Assembly (NCBI GenBank): GCA_010604095.1
Contig: JAABLG010000007.1
Location: 42,954 to 106,953, forward strand
DNA: 64,000 nt
Reading direction: 5' to 3'
DNA from: Streptococcus vestibularis
GTDB lineage: Bacteria; Bacillota; Bacilli; Lactobacillales; Streptococcaceae
How positions within the stretch are numbered: the first letter of the stretch is position 1; every line of letters starts with the position of its first letter. Shown here piece by piece: positions 28,101 to 36,860 of this stretch. The notes beneath the pieces were generated by a model. It searched no databases and had not been told where the DNA came from. It worked only from the letters and a program-made list of their open reading frames with translations. The translations under genes were made by a program, and so were the position numbers.

Positions 28101-28689
28101 CGTAGATGATATCTTCCAAACGATCAAGATTATCTTGGGTTTGATTAAGCTTGCTTTCCGTTTCTTTCTTACGTGTTTTATATTTGAGAACACCTGCGGC
28201 TTCTTCGAAAATAGCACGGCGCTCTTCAGGCTTGGCATTAAAAATAGCCTCAACACGACCTTGAGAAATAATGGAAAAAGAATCACGGCCGAGACCTGTA
28301 TCCATGAAGAGATCATGAATATCACGTAGACGAACCTTACGACCATCAATCAAGTAATCATTGTCACCGTTTCGATAAATATGTCGCTCCACACGAATTG
28401 TTTCACCAGCACCCGCGATAAAGCCATCACTGTTATCAAGTGTGACCGCTACTTCCGCATAGTTGAGAGCCTTACGAACCTCTGTTCCTGCAAAAATAAC
28501 GTCAGGCATCTTGCCCCCACGCAAGCTCTTGGCAGATGATTCACCCAGTGCCCAGCGCAGACTCTCTGTAATATTTGATTTTCCCGATCCATTTGGACCT
28601 ACAACGGCTGTTACTCCCTTGTCAAAGATGACTTGCGTCTTATCCGCAAAGGATTTAAAGCCCTGCATTTCAATTGATTTCAAATACAT
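25156..28689 (-). CDS. smc: chromosome segregation protein SMC
   Basis: An 1177-residue SMC ATPase that, with ScpA/ScpB, loops and compacts the chromosome. The N-terminal Walker A is GPNGSGKSN (32-40). Two long coiled coils (about 165-500 and 665-1010) flank the hinge domain (GIIGAVSEHLTFDTRYQTALEIA... to about 645). The C-terminal ABC signature is LMSGGEKALSALAL with Walker B VILDEVEAALDEANV. Starts 2 nt after the rnc stop, forming an rnc-smc operon, as is common in Gram-positives. Confidence 0.99.
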   Translation of the reverse strand: MYLKSIEMQGFKSFADKTQVIFDKGVTAVVGPNGSGKSNITESLRWALGESSAKSLRGGKMPDVIFAGTEVRKALNYAEVAVTLDNSDGFIAGAGETIRVERHIYRNGDNDYLIDGRKVRLRDIHDLFMDTGLGRDSFSIISQGRVEAIFNAKPEERRAIFEEAAGVLKYKTRKKETESKLNQTQDNLDRLEDIIYELDGQVTPLEKQAATAKRYLELDEERRQTQLNLLVHDIEVGKKDLSKTQEDLAEVKDKLTSYYEKRHRLESENQELKQKRHQISEQISSDQQTLVDVTRLISDFERQIDLYTMESQQRSEKKEETEARLSELEHLKAEARASLDKVNQGQVELNAELDSLAQELIAIQKELEQFSDDPDTLIERLREDYVGLMQEEAKVSNSLTQVTHDMDSQTQSLEAQAEEYKQAQADLLSAQEVASEAQKAYQAAQESLQSLLVSYKEKAQAYQALDKDYQEAQKQMFDLMDYLKSKDARRQSLESIQKNHSNFYAGVKAVLQNAQSIQGIIGAVSEHLTFDTRYQTALEIAMGASGQNIIVEDEAAAKRSIDYLKRNRQGRATFLPLTTIKPRQLNGQFAQSLANAPGFIGMASDLVTYEDRLSNIFQNLLGVTAIFDTIDNANKAARAVRFQVRMVTLDGSEIRPGGAFAGGTNKQNNSLFIKPELDALTAEINQIKAQLSDSEAKVEALKVKRKALQKELEDLKVDGENARLQEQKLGLEHQQALSDLEKNQVLVNSFKQDSQGSEGANLQDKAEQLKAELVQIASKREAINDRIEAIKEDKDALGQQKQVLLDKQSELQLKERDLQAELRFAKTESNRLQVDLSELMKESDSLKALLNNQVDEDQTDRLPHLQAQHKEAVQRKDDLEQALVRAKIQVQDYEGQLEDLEERLAKAGNRNEDLIRQQTRLEERESQISQSLRKFATQLAEDYQMTLEAAKGQASPLDNVEQTRQNLQGLERSIKALGPVNVDAIAQFEEVKQRLDFLNGQKDDLLEAKSLLLNTINDMDDEVKSRFKATFEAIRESFKQTFTQMFGGGSADLILTSDNLLEAGVEISVQPPGKKIQSLNLMSGGEKALSALALLFAIIRVKTIPFVILDEVEAALDEANVKRFGDYLNRFDKSSQFIVVTHRKGTMSAADSIYGVTMQESGVSKIVSVKLKDLDLD

Positions 28690-28691
28690 GC

Positions 28692-29381
28692 TTAATTTCC
28701 TAGTTGTTCAAGGGCAGCCTTTGCCGCTGCCTGTTCAGCTAATTTCTTAGATTTTCCAAGACCTGTGCTGAGTTCCTTACCATCAACAGCTACCTGCATA
28801 GTAAATTCTTTGGCATGAGCTGGTCCAGACTCGTCGATAACAGTATAAGTAATATCAACCGTTCCATTGACCTGAAGACGCTCTTGAAGCGCTGTTTTAT
28901 AGTCCGTGACGCGGTCAAAGTTTCCCTTTTCAACCTGAGGAATCATGACCTGATTCAAGAATTTCTCAACAGCAGGCAAGCCTTGATCCAGATAAAGGGC
29001 ACCGAGGAAGGCCTCCCAGAGGTCACCTAGGATAGTGGCACGTTCACGTCCACCGGATTTTTCTTCCCCTTTACCAAGACGAATATACTGCTCGAATCCG
29101 CAAGCCTTTGTAAAACCTGCCAAACTTTCTTCACGAACGATAGTACTACGCATCTTAGACATTTCCCCCTCTGGCTTGTTAGGGTAGCGATTGTAAAGAT
29201 AAACGGAAATGACTAATTGCAGAGCCGCGTCTCCTAAAAATTCCAAACGTTCATTATGTGAAATGTTTAGGAGGCGGTGCTCATTGGCATATGAGGTATG
29301 GGTAAATGCTGTTTCTAAGAGGTCTTTTTGGCTAAAAACAATACCAAAATCCTGCTCAAGTTTTTGTTCAAGTTGATTCAT
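28692..29381 (-). CDS. rnc: ribonuclease III
   Basis: A 229-residue double-strand-specific endoribonuclease for rRNA processing and mRNA turnover. The catalytic domain carries the signature ERLEFLGDA (44-52) and a second acidic cluster [14 protein letters not shown]. The C-terminal dsRBD runs from about 155 ([14 protein letters not shown] to KAALEQLGN). Start 29381 is chosen for its family N-terminus and AAAGGAAG upstream; the frame is open to 29405. It is immediately followed by smc. Confidence 0.97.
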   Translation of the reverse strand: MNQLEQKLEQDFGIVFSQKDLLETAFTHTSYANEHRLLNISHNERLEFLGDAALQLVISVYLYNRYPNKPEGEMSKMRSTIVREESLAGFTKACGFEQYIRLGKGEEKSGGRERATILGDLWEAFLGALYLDQGLPAVEKFLNQVMIPQVEKGNFDRVTDYKTALQERLQVNGTVDITYTVIDESGPAHAKEFTMQVAVDGKELSTGLGKSKKLAEQAAAKAALEQLGN

Positions 29382-29503
29382 GAAACTTCCTTTCTTTTTA
29401 AGCACACTAATTATAATTATATCAAAAAAAGCTGATTTTCATGATAGAAAACTGCTTTTAGAACCTAATCTGATGATTTTGTGAGATTTAACCTATTCAA
29501 CTA

Positions 29504-29540
29504 AAAAAGCTGAGCAATCTGAATCTGCTCAACTTCATTT
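29504..29540 (-). terminator. intrinsic terminator of dapA
   Basis: Minus strand AAGTTGAGCA, 8-nt loop, TTGCTCAGCTTTTTT. Confidence 0.88.
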
Positions 29541-29542
29541 TA

Positions 29543-30478
29543 TTAATAATCTGGACGAACAACACCTGTAACTGTCTCACGTGTTGCTTCGACATCTTCT
29601 TCAAGGACGACCTTGATGATACGTTTAGCTTCTTCTGAAGTACATGCAACCAATGGCAAACGAAGTGGTCCAACTTCGAAACCAAGATGGTTAAGAACAG
29701 CCTTGACAGGTGCAGGACTTGGTACTGAGAAGAGAGCGTTAACTTTAGGAATAAATTTACGTTGGATAGCTGCTGCTGTCTTGAGGTCACTATTTTCAAT
29801 AGCTTCAAGCATGGTGTGCATCTCATCACCATTTGTATGAGAGGCTACTGAGATAACACCGTTAGCTCCAAGGTTCATAGCGTGGAAGGCATCCCCATCT
29901 TCACCGGTATAAACCAAGAAATCTTCTGGTTTATGTTCGATAAGGTAGGCCATATTAGCAAGGCTGGTACATTCTTTAACCCCGATAATATTTGGATGTT
30001 CAGCCAAACGAAGCATGGTATCAGGAGCCATTTCAACAACCACACGACCCGGGATGTTGTAGATGATAATTGGCAAATCAGAAGCATCCGCAATAGCTTT
30101 GAAGTGTTGGTACATACCTTCTTGTGATGGCTTGTTGTAGTAAGGCACAATAGCAAGACCAGCTGCAAAACCACCAAATTTGGCAACTTCTTTGGCAAAC
30201 TCGATAGAGTCTCGTGTATCGTTGGTACCGACACCAGCAATTAATGGCACACGTCCATTAACGATTTTCTGAACAGCCGCAAAGAGTTCCAACTCCTCAT
30301 CGTGAGTAAGTGTTGGACTTTCAGCTGTTGTCCCCGCCAAAAGAAGAGCTTCTGTATGGTGAGCCAAAAGATGCTCAATCAATTCTGGAAGCGCATCGTA
30401 ATTGATTGAGCCATCTTCGTGGAAAGGTGTAATAAGGGCTGTAATCAGTTTGACATCTCTTAATTGATCAATTGACAT
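29543..30478 (-). CDS. dapA: 4-hydroxy-tetrahydrodipicolinate synthase
   Basis: A 311-residue class I aldolase that condenses pyruvate with aspartate semialdehyde, the first committed step of the lysine/diaminopimelate branch. The Schiff-base lysine is Lys168 in IGVKEC, Tyr140 lies in IIIYNIPGR, and GTTAES (49-54) is the pyruvate site. Start 30478 has AGGAG upstream. It follows asd on the same strand, and asd makes its substrate. Confidence 0.97.
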   Translation of the reverse strand: MSIDQLRDVKLITALITPFHEDGSINYDALPELIEHLLAHHTEALLLAGTTAESPTLTHDEELELFAAVQKIVNGRVPLIAGVGTNDTRDSIEFAKEVAKFGGFAAGLAIVPYYNKPSQEGMYQHFKAIADASDLPIIIYNIPGRVVVEMAPDTMLRLAEHPNIIGVKECTSLANMAYLIEHKPEDFLVYTGEDGDAFHAMNLGANGVISVASHTNGDEMHTMLEAIENSDLKTAAAIQRKFIPKVNALFSVPSPAPVKAVLNHLGFEVGPLRLPLVACTSEEAKRIIKVVLEEDVEATRETVTGVVRPDY

Positions 30479-30603
30479 AATATTCTCCTTCAACCGTTTT
30501 CTAATCCTTTCCATTTTACCATAATTTTGACCAGACAGACAGATAAGTTAACAATTTTCTGAAAACGTGAGAACTGACTGTTTCAATATGATAGTCAAAA
30601 CAC

Positions 30604-30632
30604 AAAAAAACAGAGAGAAGTCTCTCTGCTTT
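30604..30632 (-). terminator. intrinsic terminator at the end of the asd 3' region
   Basis: Minus strand CAGAGAGA-CT-TCTCTCTG followed by TTTTTTT, about 195 nt after the asd stop. Confidence 0.85.
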
Positions 30633-30697
30633 ATAGGATTCAGCTTGAATTTAGTATTTGAATACAAAACTAAATCCTTACTGATTCCTGAATCATA

Positions 30698-30820
30698 ACG
30701 CAGTGATTGATTGGAACTACTCATGTCTACAACATTCGTACTTCCTAATCAACTGTGCGGGGGTTGGTATAAAAGCGAAGGAGAAATCAAACTCTTCGAG
30801 TTACTGATTTCTGTTTCGCT
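30698..30820. repeat. diverged copy of the multi-hairpin element
   Basis: ACGCAGTGATTGATTGG pairs with CCTAATCAACTGTGCG, and AGCGAA..AGAAATCA..AACTC pairs with GAGTT..TGATTTCT..TTCGCT. The same two-hairpin plan and the core TCAACTGTGCGG occur in the copies at 37704 and 40529, with paired base changes. It starts right after the asd stop and may serve as the asd 3' structure. Confidence 0.65.
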
Positions 30821-30822
30821 CC

Positions 30823-31899
30823 CTATTTCAATTCAAATTTCAATTCTGAAGTTGGGCGAACCAAGCCGCGTTCGTGAAGTGTTTCTGCGATTTGTACTGA
30901 GTTCCAAGCGGCACCTTTAAGGAGGTTATCTGAAACAACCCACATGTGGATACCTTTTTCAGCATCCAAGTCTTTACGGATACGTCCGACAAATGTATCA
31001 CGTGAACCTACAGCATTAACGGCTTGTGGGTAGACTTGGTTAGCAACGTCATCTTCAAGGACTGCACCTGGGAATTCTGCAATAGCAGCTTTCACTTCGT
31101 CAATTGGTGCCACTTCTTTTGTTTCAATGTAAACTGACTCTGAGTGAGCTGACAAGACTGGAATACGTACACATGTTGCTGATACGGCAATGCTATCGTC
31201 TTCCATGATTTTCTTAGTTTCGTTTGTCATCTTCATTTCTTCGTAAGTGTAGTCATTTTCAGTGAAGACGTCGATTTGAGCCAAAGCATTGAAGGCGATT
31301 GGGAAGTGTTTCTTATCGCCACCACATGGCAAGATTTCAGCTTTAACATCACGTGGGTTAACGCCGTCATTCAAAACTTCTTTCAACTCACGTTGTGTTT
31401 CAAGGATTGCTCCCATACCAGCACCTGATACGGCTTGGTAAGTTGACACGATGATACGGTCCAAGCCCCATTTTTGACGAACTGGCTCAAGGGCAACCAT
31501 CATTTGAATCGTTGAACAGTTAGGGCAAGCGATAATACCGTTGTGAGCATCAAGCGCATGTGCATTGACCTCAGGTACAACCAATGGTACATCTGGGTTT
31601 TGACGGAAGTATGATGTATTATCAACGACTACTGCACCAGCTTTAACGGCGTATGGTGCATATTTAGCAGAGGTAGATCCACCAGCTGAGAAAAGTGCAA
31701 TATCTACACCTTCAAATGCGTCTTCAGTCGTTTCTTCGATGGTCACGTCTTGGCCTTTAAATTGCAAGACTTTGCCTGCAGAACGAGCAGACGCAAGGTA
31801 GCGAATGTTATCGATTGGAAGTGTTGATTCTTCCAACATTTTAATCATTTGAGCACCGACGGCACCTGTAGCACCGACAACAGCAACTGTGTATCCCAT
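30823..31899 (-). CDS. asd: aspartate-semialdehyde dehydrogenase
   Basis: A 358-residue NADP-dependent enzyme that converts aspartyl phosphate to aspartate semialdehyde, the branch-point metabolite for lysine, threonine and methionine. GATGAVG (10-16) binds NADP, the catalytic Cys128 lies in [10 protein letters not shown], and the family segment HSESVYIE is present. Start 31899 matches the family N-terminus, with AGAGG upstream; the frame is open to 31929. Preceded by the asd RNA and followed by dapA. Confidence 0.97.
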   Translation of the reverse strand: MGYTVAVVGATGAVGAQMIKMLEESTLPIDNIRYLASARSAGKVLQFKGQDVTIEETTEDAFEGVDIALFSAGGSTSAKYAPYAVKAGAVVVDNTSYFRQNPDVPLVVPEVNAHALDAHNGIIACPNCSTIQMMVALEPVRQKWGLDRIIVSTYQAVSGAGMGAILETQRELKEVLNDGVNPRDVKAEILPCGGDKKHFPIAFNALAQIDVFTENDYTYEEMKMTNETKKIMEDDSIAVSATCVRIPVLSAHSESVYIETKEVAPIDEVKAAIAEFPGAVLEDDVANQVYPQAVNAVGSRDTFVGRIRKDLDAEKGIHMWVVSDNLLKGAAWNSVQIAETLHERGLVRPTSELKFELK

Positions 31900-31984
31900 A
31901 GTAAAACCTCTTTCGGAATTTTCTATCAATTTAGTTTAGTGAATCTATTATACTACGTTTAAGCCCAGTTGAAAAGGGTTAAAA

Positions 31985-32148
31985 GGCCAAGAATAAAGAA
32001 AAGCCCCTACCAAATGGTAAGGGATAGGAGGCATCTTTCGATGAGAGTAGCAGGTTCACACAACTACTCAAGGTCCGCTCCTGCGTTACAATCTAATGTA
32101 GACCTCCTCAGCGCAAAAGGCTCCAAAGAGCCAATCGACTCATCGCAT
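31985..32148 (-). ncRNA. asd RNA motif (structured RNA upstream of asd)
   Basis: A minus-strand RNA of about 160 nt with its own promoter and terminator. The promoter is TTGACT (plus 32177-32182), 16 nt, TAGAAT (plus 32155-32160). The RNA contains AGTCGATTGGCTCTTTGGAGCC..., a GCAGG...CCTGC pair and GAGGAGG...CCTCC pairing. It ends in CCCTTACC-ATTT-GGTAGGGG plus a T-rich tract (32004-32023 and below). Position and layout fit the published asd RNA motif of streptococci; function unknown, either a cis element or an independent small RNA. Confidence 0.75.
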
Positions 32149-32193
32149 GTTTCTATTCTAGCATATTGAACGACAGAGTCAAGCTCTTGATTT

Positions 32194-32847
32194 CTATAAA
32201 TACTTACTTGCCTCACGAATGCTAAGAGATGCCATTTGACTAGCATGTTGATCAATAAAAGCCCGAACCCAATCAGGATTTACCTTTGAGTAATTGCGCA
32301 AACTCCAACCGATAGCCTTATTAATGAAAAACTCTGTCTGCCCAAAGTTGTTACAGATAACCTCTGCTAGGAGAGCAGTATCTGTCAAATCTTTACGCAT
32401 AAGCTGGTGGTCAATGGCAATACGTCTCAACCAAAAATCCTCATCAAGACTCCATTGGCGCATGATATTCTTGGTTTCTGGATAGTGAAAAGTAACCTCT
32501 CCGATGATAAGGTCCAATTGATCTATACTGTCCCACCATGATTTGGTTTGAGCCAATTCCTTTAGCTTTGGAAAATCTTCAGGTCTAAGCTCCTTCTTCT
32601 TTTTATCCAGATAATCCATAGCAATATATTGAAACTCACGGTAAGGTTGCTGCCAACACTCTTCCACAAAAGTCCAATCAATTGGATTTTTTATGAAAGG
32701 CTTAAAAAACTCTCTTTCAATCTTTTTGAGAATTGGTTTTTGAACGCCAAGAAAGCTGAATTTATTTTTCATATAAGCTTCCATTGCTGGGACTTTCGTT
32801 GAATCAGCTTGGTCTTCTAACAATTTCAAAAGAATGTTTGTATCCAT
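32194..32847 (-). CDS. DNA alkylation repair protein (AlkD-like HEAT-repeat protein)
   Basis: A 217-residue all-helical protein of the AlkD/ALK family. The family landmarks FLGVQKPILKKI, WQQPYREFQYIAMDYL, KSWWDSIDQLD and FFINKAIGWSLRNYSK are present; the tryptophans and aspartate line the DNA-binding groove of AlkD glycosylases. Such enzymes remove cationic alkylated bases (N3/N7). A monocistronic gene between the asd RNA and cls; substrate range cannot be inferred. Confidence 0.9.
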   Translation of the reverse strand: MDTNILLKLLEDQADSTKVPAMEAYMKNKFSFLGVQKPILKKIEREFFKPFIKNPIDWTFVEECWQQPYREFQYIAMDYLDKKKKELRPEDFPKLKELAQTKSWWDSIDQLDLIIGEVTFHYPETKNIMRQWSLDEDFWLRRIAIDHQLMRKDLTDTALLAEVICNNFGQTEFFINKAIGWSLRNYSKVNPDWVRAFIDQHASQMASLSIREASKYL

Positions 32848-32862
32848 ATGATTTCTTCTTTT

Positions 32863-34437
32863 TTACATCAATGGTCCAATCAGAGAAAAGAGATAGCCAC
32901 CTAGACGATGTGCTATAGGCATTTTTGACAAACTTTCCAGAGTGACTTCCTCTGAGAGCGCCTGGGTTTTCTCAAAATCTTGTTCTATGTTAAGCACTTC
33001 CAGATTTTTATAGAGATAGACCCCATCTTCAAAATTTTGATAGAGACTCCGGTAATCAGTGTTAATGGTACCTACCACAGCTTGTTTGGCGTCAGAAACA
33101 TAAACTTTAGCATGGACAAAGCCTGGGGTATAACGGAAAATACGGACGCCAGCATCCAAGAGGACTTTAAAATAGGTCGTCGCAATATCAAAGGCATACT
33201 GTTTATCTGGAATCCCTGGCATAATGATACGAACATCTACACCTCGTCTGGCCGCAAAGGTCATGGCTCTGACCAATTCATCATCCAAAATCAGATAAGG
33301 CGTCATGATATAGACATAATTAGTTGATGTATTCAGAAGATGTAAATAAACATTTTCGGCAACCTTGTGGTAGGTCAGCGGTGAATTGCCATAAGGGAGT
33401 ACAAAGCCCTGACTCTTTCTTTGTTGAGGTTTTTCTTGTAGATAGTGCTCCATATCCGTTTTATCTTCTATTCCAGTCACTGTCCACATGGTCAAAAAGA
33501 GAGCTTTTAGCGTTTGAACTGCTGAACCATCTAAGCGAAGGGCCGTGTCCTTCCAATGGCCAAAGCGTTCTCGTTTATTAACATACTCGTCAGCGATATT
33601 AACGCCACCAGTATAAGCAACTTGACCATCAATCACTGTTATTTTTCGGTGGTCTCGATAGTTGTAATAGGTCGATAAAACTGGCTTAATTGGCGAGAAG
33701 GTCTGAGCTTTAATACCAACCTTGTGTAACCTCTCGATATAATCGTAGGATAAGGTGGTCATCTCATTCATCCCATCAAACATAACACGAACGTCCAGTC
33801 CTGCCTTAGCCTTCTCCTCCAAGATGGCTAATATCTCTCCCCACATGATGCCTTCATCAATGATGAAATACTCCATAAAGATATAACGCTCTGCCTTTTT
33901 CAGATCCTCCAACAAGGCCGGAAGCATATCATCTCCAAGTTGGAAATAAGTCACTTTAGTATCTCTATAAATTGGAAAATGAGCAGGACTATGCTCCAGA
34001 AAATAAGCCAGTCTTTGCAGTTGCCTATCGCTATGAGGCAGATAGTCCTCAACCTCTGGCTCGGTAGCCAAATAGTCGGAAGTTTGCTGAGTAGCTTCCA
34101 CAAGACGCTTTTTCAAACGTCTGACACCAAAATCAGCTAGCGAAAAATAGAGCAAGGCGGTCCCAAAAATGGGAAAGAGGGCAATGATGATCAACCAAGA
34201 AAGTTTGGAACGGGAGTCCATGGAACGATTGAGCAAATATAAAAAGGTAAAAACACTCAATAAGTGTTCCCATAAGATAATGGATGGGAAATGCTCTTGT
34301 AGGCTAATATATGAAAAGACAAGAAAGGCCAATTCTAGTAAGAAAAACAGGAAAATAGGTACCTTACGATTAAGTAGAATTTTAGCCCATTTAGACGGCT
34401 TCTGAGGCAATAGCCGGGCACTTATTTCTTGGGACAT
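32863..34437 (-). CDS. cls: cardiolipin synthase
   Basis: A 524-residue membrane phospholipase-D-family enzyme that condenses two phosphatidylglycerols into cardiolipin. Two N-terminal TM helices (about 28-48 and 52-70) and a third near 80-100 are followed by two HKD motifs, HRKITVIDG and HAKVYVSDA. AAAGGAG precedes the ATG at 34437. A second, similar gene lies at 35165 with a GNAT gene between them, so this is a paralogous pair. Confidence 0.95.
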   Translation of the reverse strand: MSQEISARLLPQKPSKWAKILLNRKVPIFLFFLLELAFLVFSYISLQEHFPSIILWEHLLSVFTFLYLLNRSMDSRSKLSWLIIIALFPIFGTALLYFSLADFGVRRLKKRLVEATQQTSDYLATEPEVEDYLPHSDRQLQRLAYFLEHSPAHFPIYRDTKVTYFQLGDDMLPALLEDLKKAERYIFMEYFIIDEGIMWGEILAILEEKAKAGLDVRVMFDGMNEMTTLSYDYIERLHKVGIKAQTFSPIKPVLSTYYNYRDHRKITVIDGQVAYTGGVNIADEYVNKRERFGHWKDTALRLDGSAVQTLKALFLTMWTVTGIEDKTDMEHYLQEKPQQRKSQGFVLPYGNSPLTYHKVAENVYLHLLNTSTNYVYIMTPYLILDDELVRAMTFAARRGVDVRIIMPGIPDKQYAFDIATTYFKVLLDAGVRIFRYTPGFVHAKVYVSDAKQAVVGTINTDYRSLYQNFEDGVYLYKNLEVLNIEQDFEKTQALSEEVTLESLSKMPIAHRLGGYLFSLIGPLM

Positions 34438-34571
34438 ATAGGCTCCTTTAGTACAAAGAAATTAGCTCACAGTTCAGAGCTTTTTCTACGATTTTTCAAT
34501 TATTAGTATCATTCTGGCGTGGGCAAATGACACAATCAATTTGTCGACTTTGACTAGACATTTCTAGCCTC

Positions 34572-35084
34572 CTACCGTATTTTCCTGACAGGACCATCTA
34601 AGGTCTTTTGCATCCAGACAATATCATGCCATTGCTCAAACTTGTAGCCCACTTTTGGAAAATGAGCAACTTGGACATAACCACGTTTTTCATGCATAGC
34701 AATGCTAGCCTCGTTCGGAACAGCAATACAGGCTAAGAATCGCAAAAAGCCCCGTTGTTCAAGTTCCTCTTCAAGAGCATCATAGAGCTGACTTCCCAGA
34801 CCTCGACCACGGGCATCTTCATGCAAATAGATGGACAATTCAGTTGTCCAATTATAAGCTGTCCGGGCATAGTAGGTTGAAGCATAGGCATATCCGAGAA
34901 CTTGTCCATCCTCTTCAGCGACCAGATAAGGGTAAGTTTCAAGGGTTTTATTGATACGATTCTCAAATTCTTGAACACTGGGAACTTCATATTCAAAGGT
35001 AATGGCCGTCTTCTCAACATAGGGTGCATAGATGACCTGAATAGCTTGTGCATCAGCCAAGTTGGCTGGACGAATGGTTAACAT
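34572..35084 (-). CDS. GNAT acetyltransferase, phosphinothricin-acetyltransferase type
   Basis: A 170-residue GNAT enzyme resembling the Pat/YwnH group (phosphinothricin or methionine sulfoximine N-acetyltransferases). The start MLTIRPANLADAQAIQVIYAPYV and the TAITFEYEVPS and HEDARGRGLGSQLYDALEEE segments are characteristic; the last is the acetyl-CoA loop. Two ATGs lie in tandem (35087 and 35084); the second gives a better distance to AAGGAG. It sits between two cls genes in the same direction. True substrate unknown. Confidence 0.86.
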   Translation of the reverse strand: MLTIRPANLADAQAIQVIYAPYVEKTAITFEYEVPSVQEFENRINKTLETYPYLVAEEDGQVLGYAYASTYYARTAYNWTTELSIYLHEDARGRGLGSQLYDALEEELEQRGFLRFLACIAVPNEASIAMHEKRGYVQVAHFPKVGYKFEQWHDIVWMQKTLDGPVRKIR

Positions 35085-35164
35085 CATTTTCTCCTTCGAC
35101 TTCATTATCTTTATTTTATACTATAAAAAAAGAGGGCTCAACCCTCTTCTTACAAAAATTGACA

Positions 35165-36616
35165 TTACATCAATGGCGCCACTAGTTTGGTCAATAAGCC
35201 TAAGGCCTTTTGATGGAATGGAAGTTTTTCAACGTCAGTCGTGCTGACTCGGTGACACTGGTCTTTTGTCGCTTGGAAATCTTCCTCAATAGCAAGAACC
35301 GAAGAAGTCCTATAGAGATAGGTCGCACACTCAAAATGATGATATAGACTTCGGTAATCTAAATTAATCGTTCCTACAACAGCCCGACTATTATCACTTA
35401 CAAAGATCTTGGCATGAATAAATCCAGGTGTGTACTCATAGATTTTAACGCCAGAGGCTAGCAGTGTTGGGTAGTAGGTCTTAGCTAGGTAGTAAGCTGA
35501 TTTTTTATCAGGAATACCAGGCATGATGATACTAACGTCTACCCCACGCTCAGCCGCAAACTTGAGAGCATGGAGTAGTTCACCATCCAAAATAAGATAA
35601 GGTGTCATGATATGAACAAAATCACGCGCATGGTTAAGGATGTCAATATAGACATTCTCACCAACTTTATCCTTGTCCAATGGAATATCCCCATAAGGAA
35701 CAACAAAGCCAGGGGTATCAAACGCCTTATGTTCAACCATATACGGCGTAACATCTAAAGTTTCGTTAGAATAGGTCCACATCTGAAGAAAGAGAACTAA
35801 AAAAGTATCAACCGCTGGGCCCTCAACCATAAGTGCGGTATCTTTCCAATGGCCAAAACGCTCAATCTTGTTGATATACTCGTCAGCTAAATTAACCCCG
35901 CCTGTGAAAGCAACCTTACCATCAATCAGCAAGATTTTCCTATGGTCACGGTAATTGTAATAGGTTGACAGGAAAGGGGTTACCGATGCAAAAACTCGAG
36001 ATTGAATGCCAATTTTTTCCAATCGTTTCTTATAGTCAAAACTCAAAGTTGAAAATTCATTCATACCGTCATACAGGACTCGAACTTCCACCCCTTCTTG
36101 AACCTTTTGTTTCAAGATTGCTAGGATTTCACCCCACATTTCACCTTCACCAATGATGAAATATTCCAAGAAAATGTACTTCTCTGCTTTAAGGAGCTGT
36201 TTCTTCATTTCCTCAAACTTGGCTTCACCACTTGGGAAATAGGTCGTCTTCGTGTCACGATAAACTGGAAAGGAACCGTTCACATTTTCAAGATATTGGA
36301 CCAAGTTATAGTTGCTGGTGTGACGCTGTTTAAGCTCTTCGAGGGCCTGATTATCTTGTTTCAGAATACCAGAACTGCGGTCAATATTGCTCTGAATAGC
36401 ACGCTTCATCCCTGTGTAACCTATATCAAGTTTCGTATAAGCCAAGAGCAAGGTTCCGATAATAGGGAAAGGCAAGACTATCAGGAGCCATGTATTTACA
36501 GCCGTCGACTCCATATCACTTTGAAAGAGATAAATAATGGCCAGAATACGAAGGACTACTTCTGTAACTTGCAGGTGTATCCTATATTGATGCAACCAGA
36601 GGTAAGACATGGCCAC
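35165..36616 (-). CDS. cardiolipin synthase paralogue with displaced N-terminus
   Basis: A phospholipase-D-family cardiolipin synthase with two HKD motifs, HRKILLIDG and HAKIFVSDN. The start given is GTG 36616, which leaves 483 residues and cuts through the first hydrophobic helix. The same frame stays open upstream (to about 36757) and encodes a good N-terminus, IERLYDKSRRGFLRGIF then a TM helix. The only ATG with a ribosome site (36738, AAAGGAG just before) is in another frame. Adding one A to the A5 run (plus 36726-36730) would join them. Either a frameshifted gene, a homopolymer read error, or a non-standard start. Confidence 0.8.
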   Translation of the reverse strand: MAMSYLWLHQYRIHLQVTEVVLRILAIIYLFQSDMESTAVNTWLLIVLPFPIIGTLLLAYTKLDIGYTGMKRAIQSNIDRSSGILKQDNQALEELKQRHTSNYNLVQYLENVNGSFPVYRDTKTTYFPSGEAKFEEMKKQLLKAEKYIFLEYFIIGEGEMWGEILAILKQKVQEGVEVRVLYDGMNEFSTLSFDYKKRLEKIGIQSRVFASVTPFLSTYYNYRDHRKILLIDGKVAFTGGVNLADEYINKIERFGHWKDTALMVEGPAVDTFLVLFLQMWTYSNETLDVTPYMVEHKAFDTPGFVVPYGDIPLDKDKVGENVYIDILNHARDFVHIMTPYLILDGELLHALKFAAERGVDVSIIMPGIPDKKSAYYLAKTYYPTLLASGVKIYEYTPGFIHAKIFVSDNSRAVVGTINLDYRSLYHHFECATYLYRTSSVLAIEEDFQATKDQCHRVSTTDVEKLPFHQKALGLLTKLVAPLM

Positions 36617-36860
36617 AACAACAAGCTGCAGTAAGATGATTAAGAAGATAATCGTAGCACGACTAAAGATTCCACGAAGAAAGCCACGACGACTCTTATC
36701 ATAAAGACGTTCAATTTTAGCTTCGTTTTTGATAGCATGACTCCTTTCCCTTTTTAATTAATCTTATTATAACCAAATTTGTAAAATTAAGCAAGACAGA
36801 AAAAGCCATCTATGTTAGGCTCAGATAAACACCACATTTATCTGAAAGAAACTAACATAA

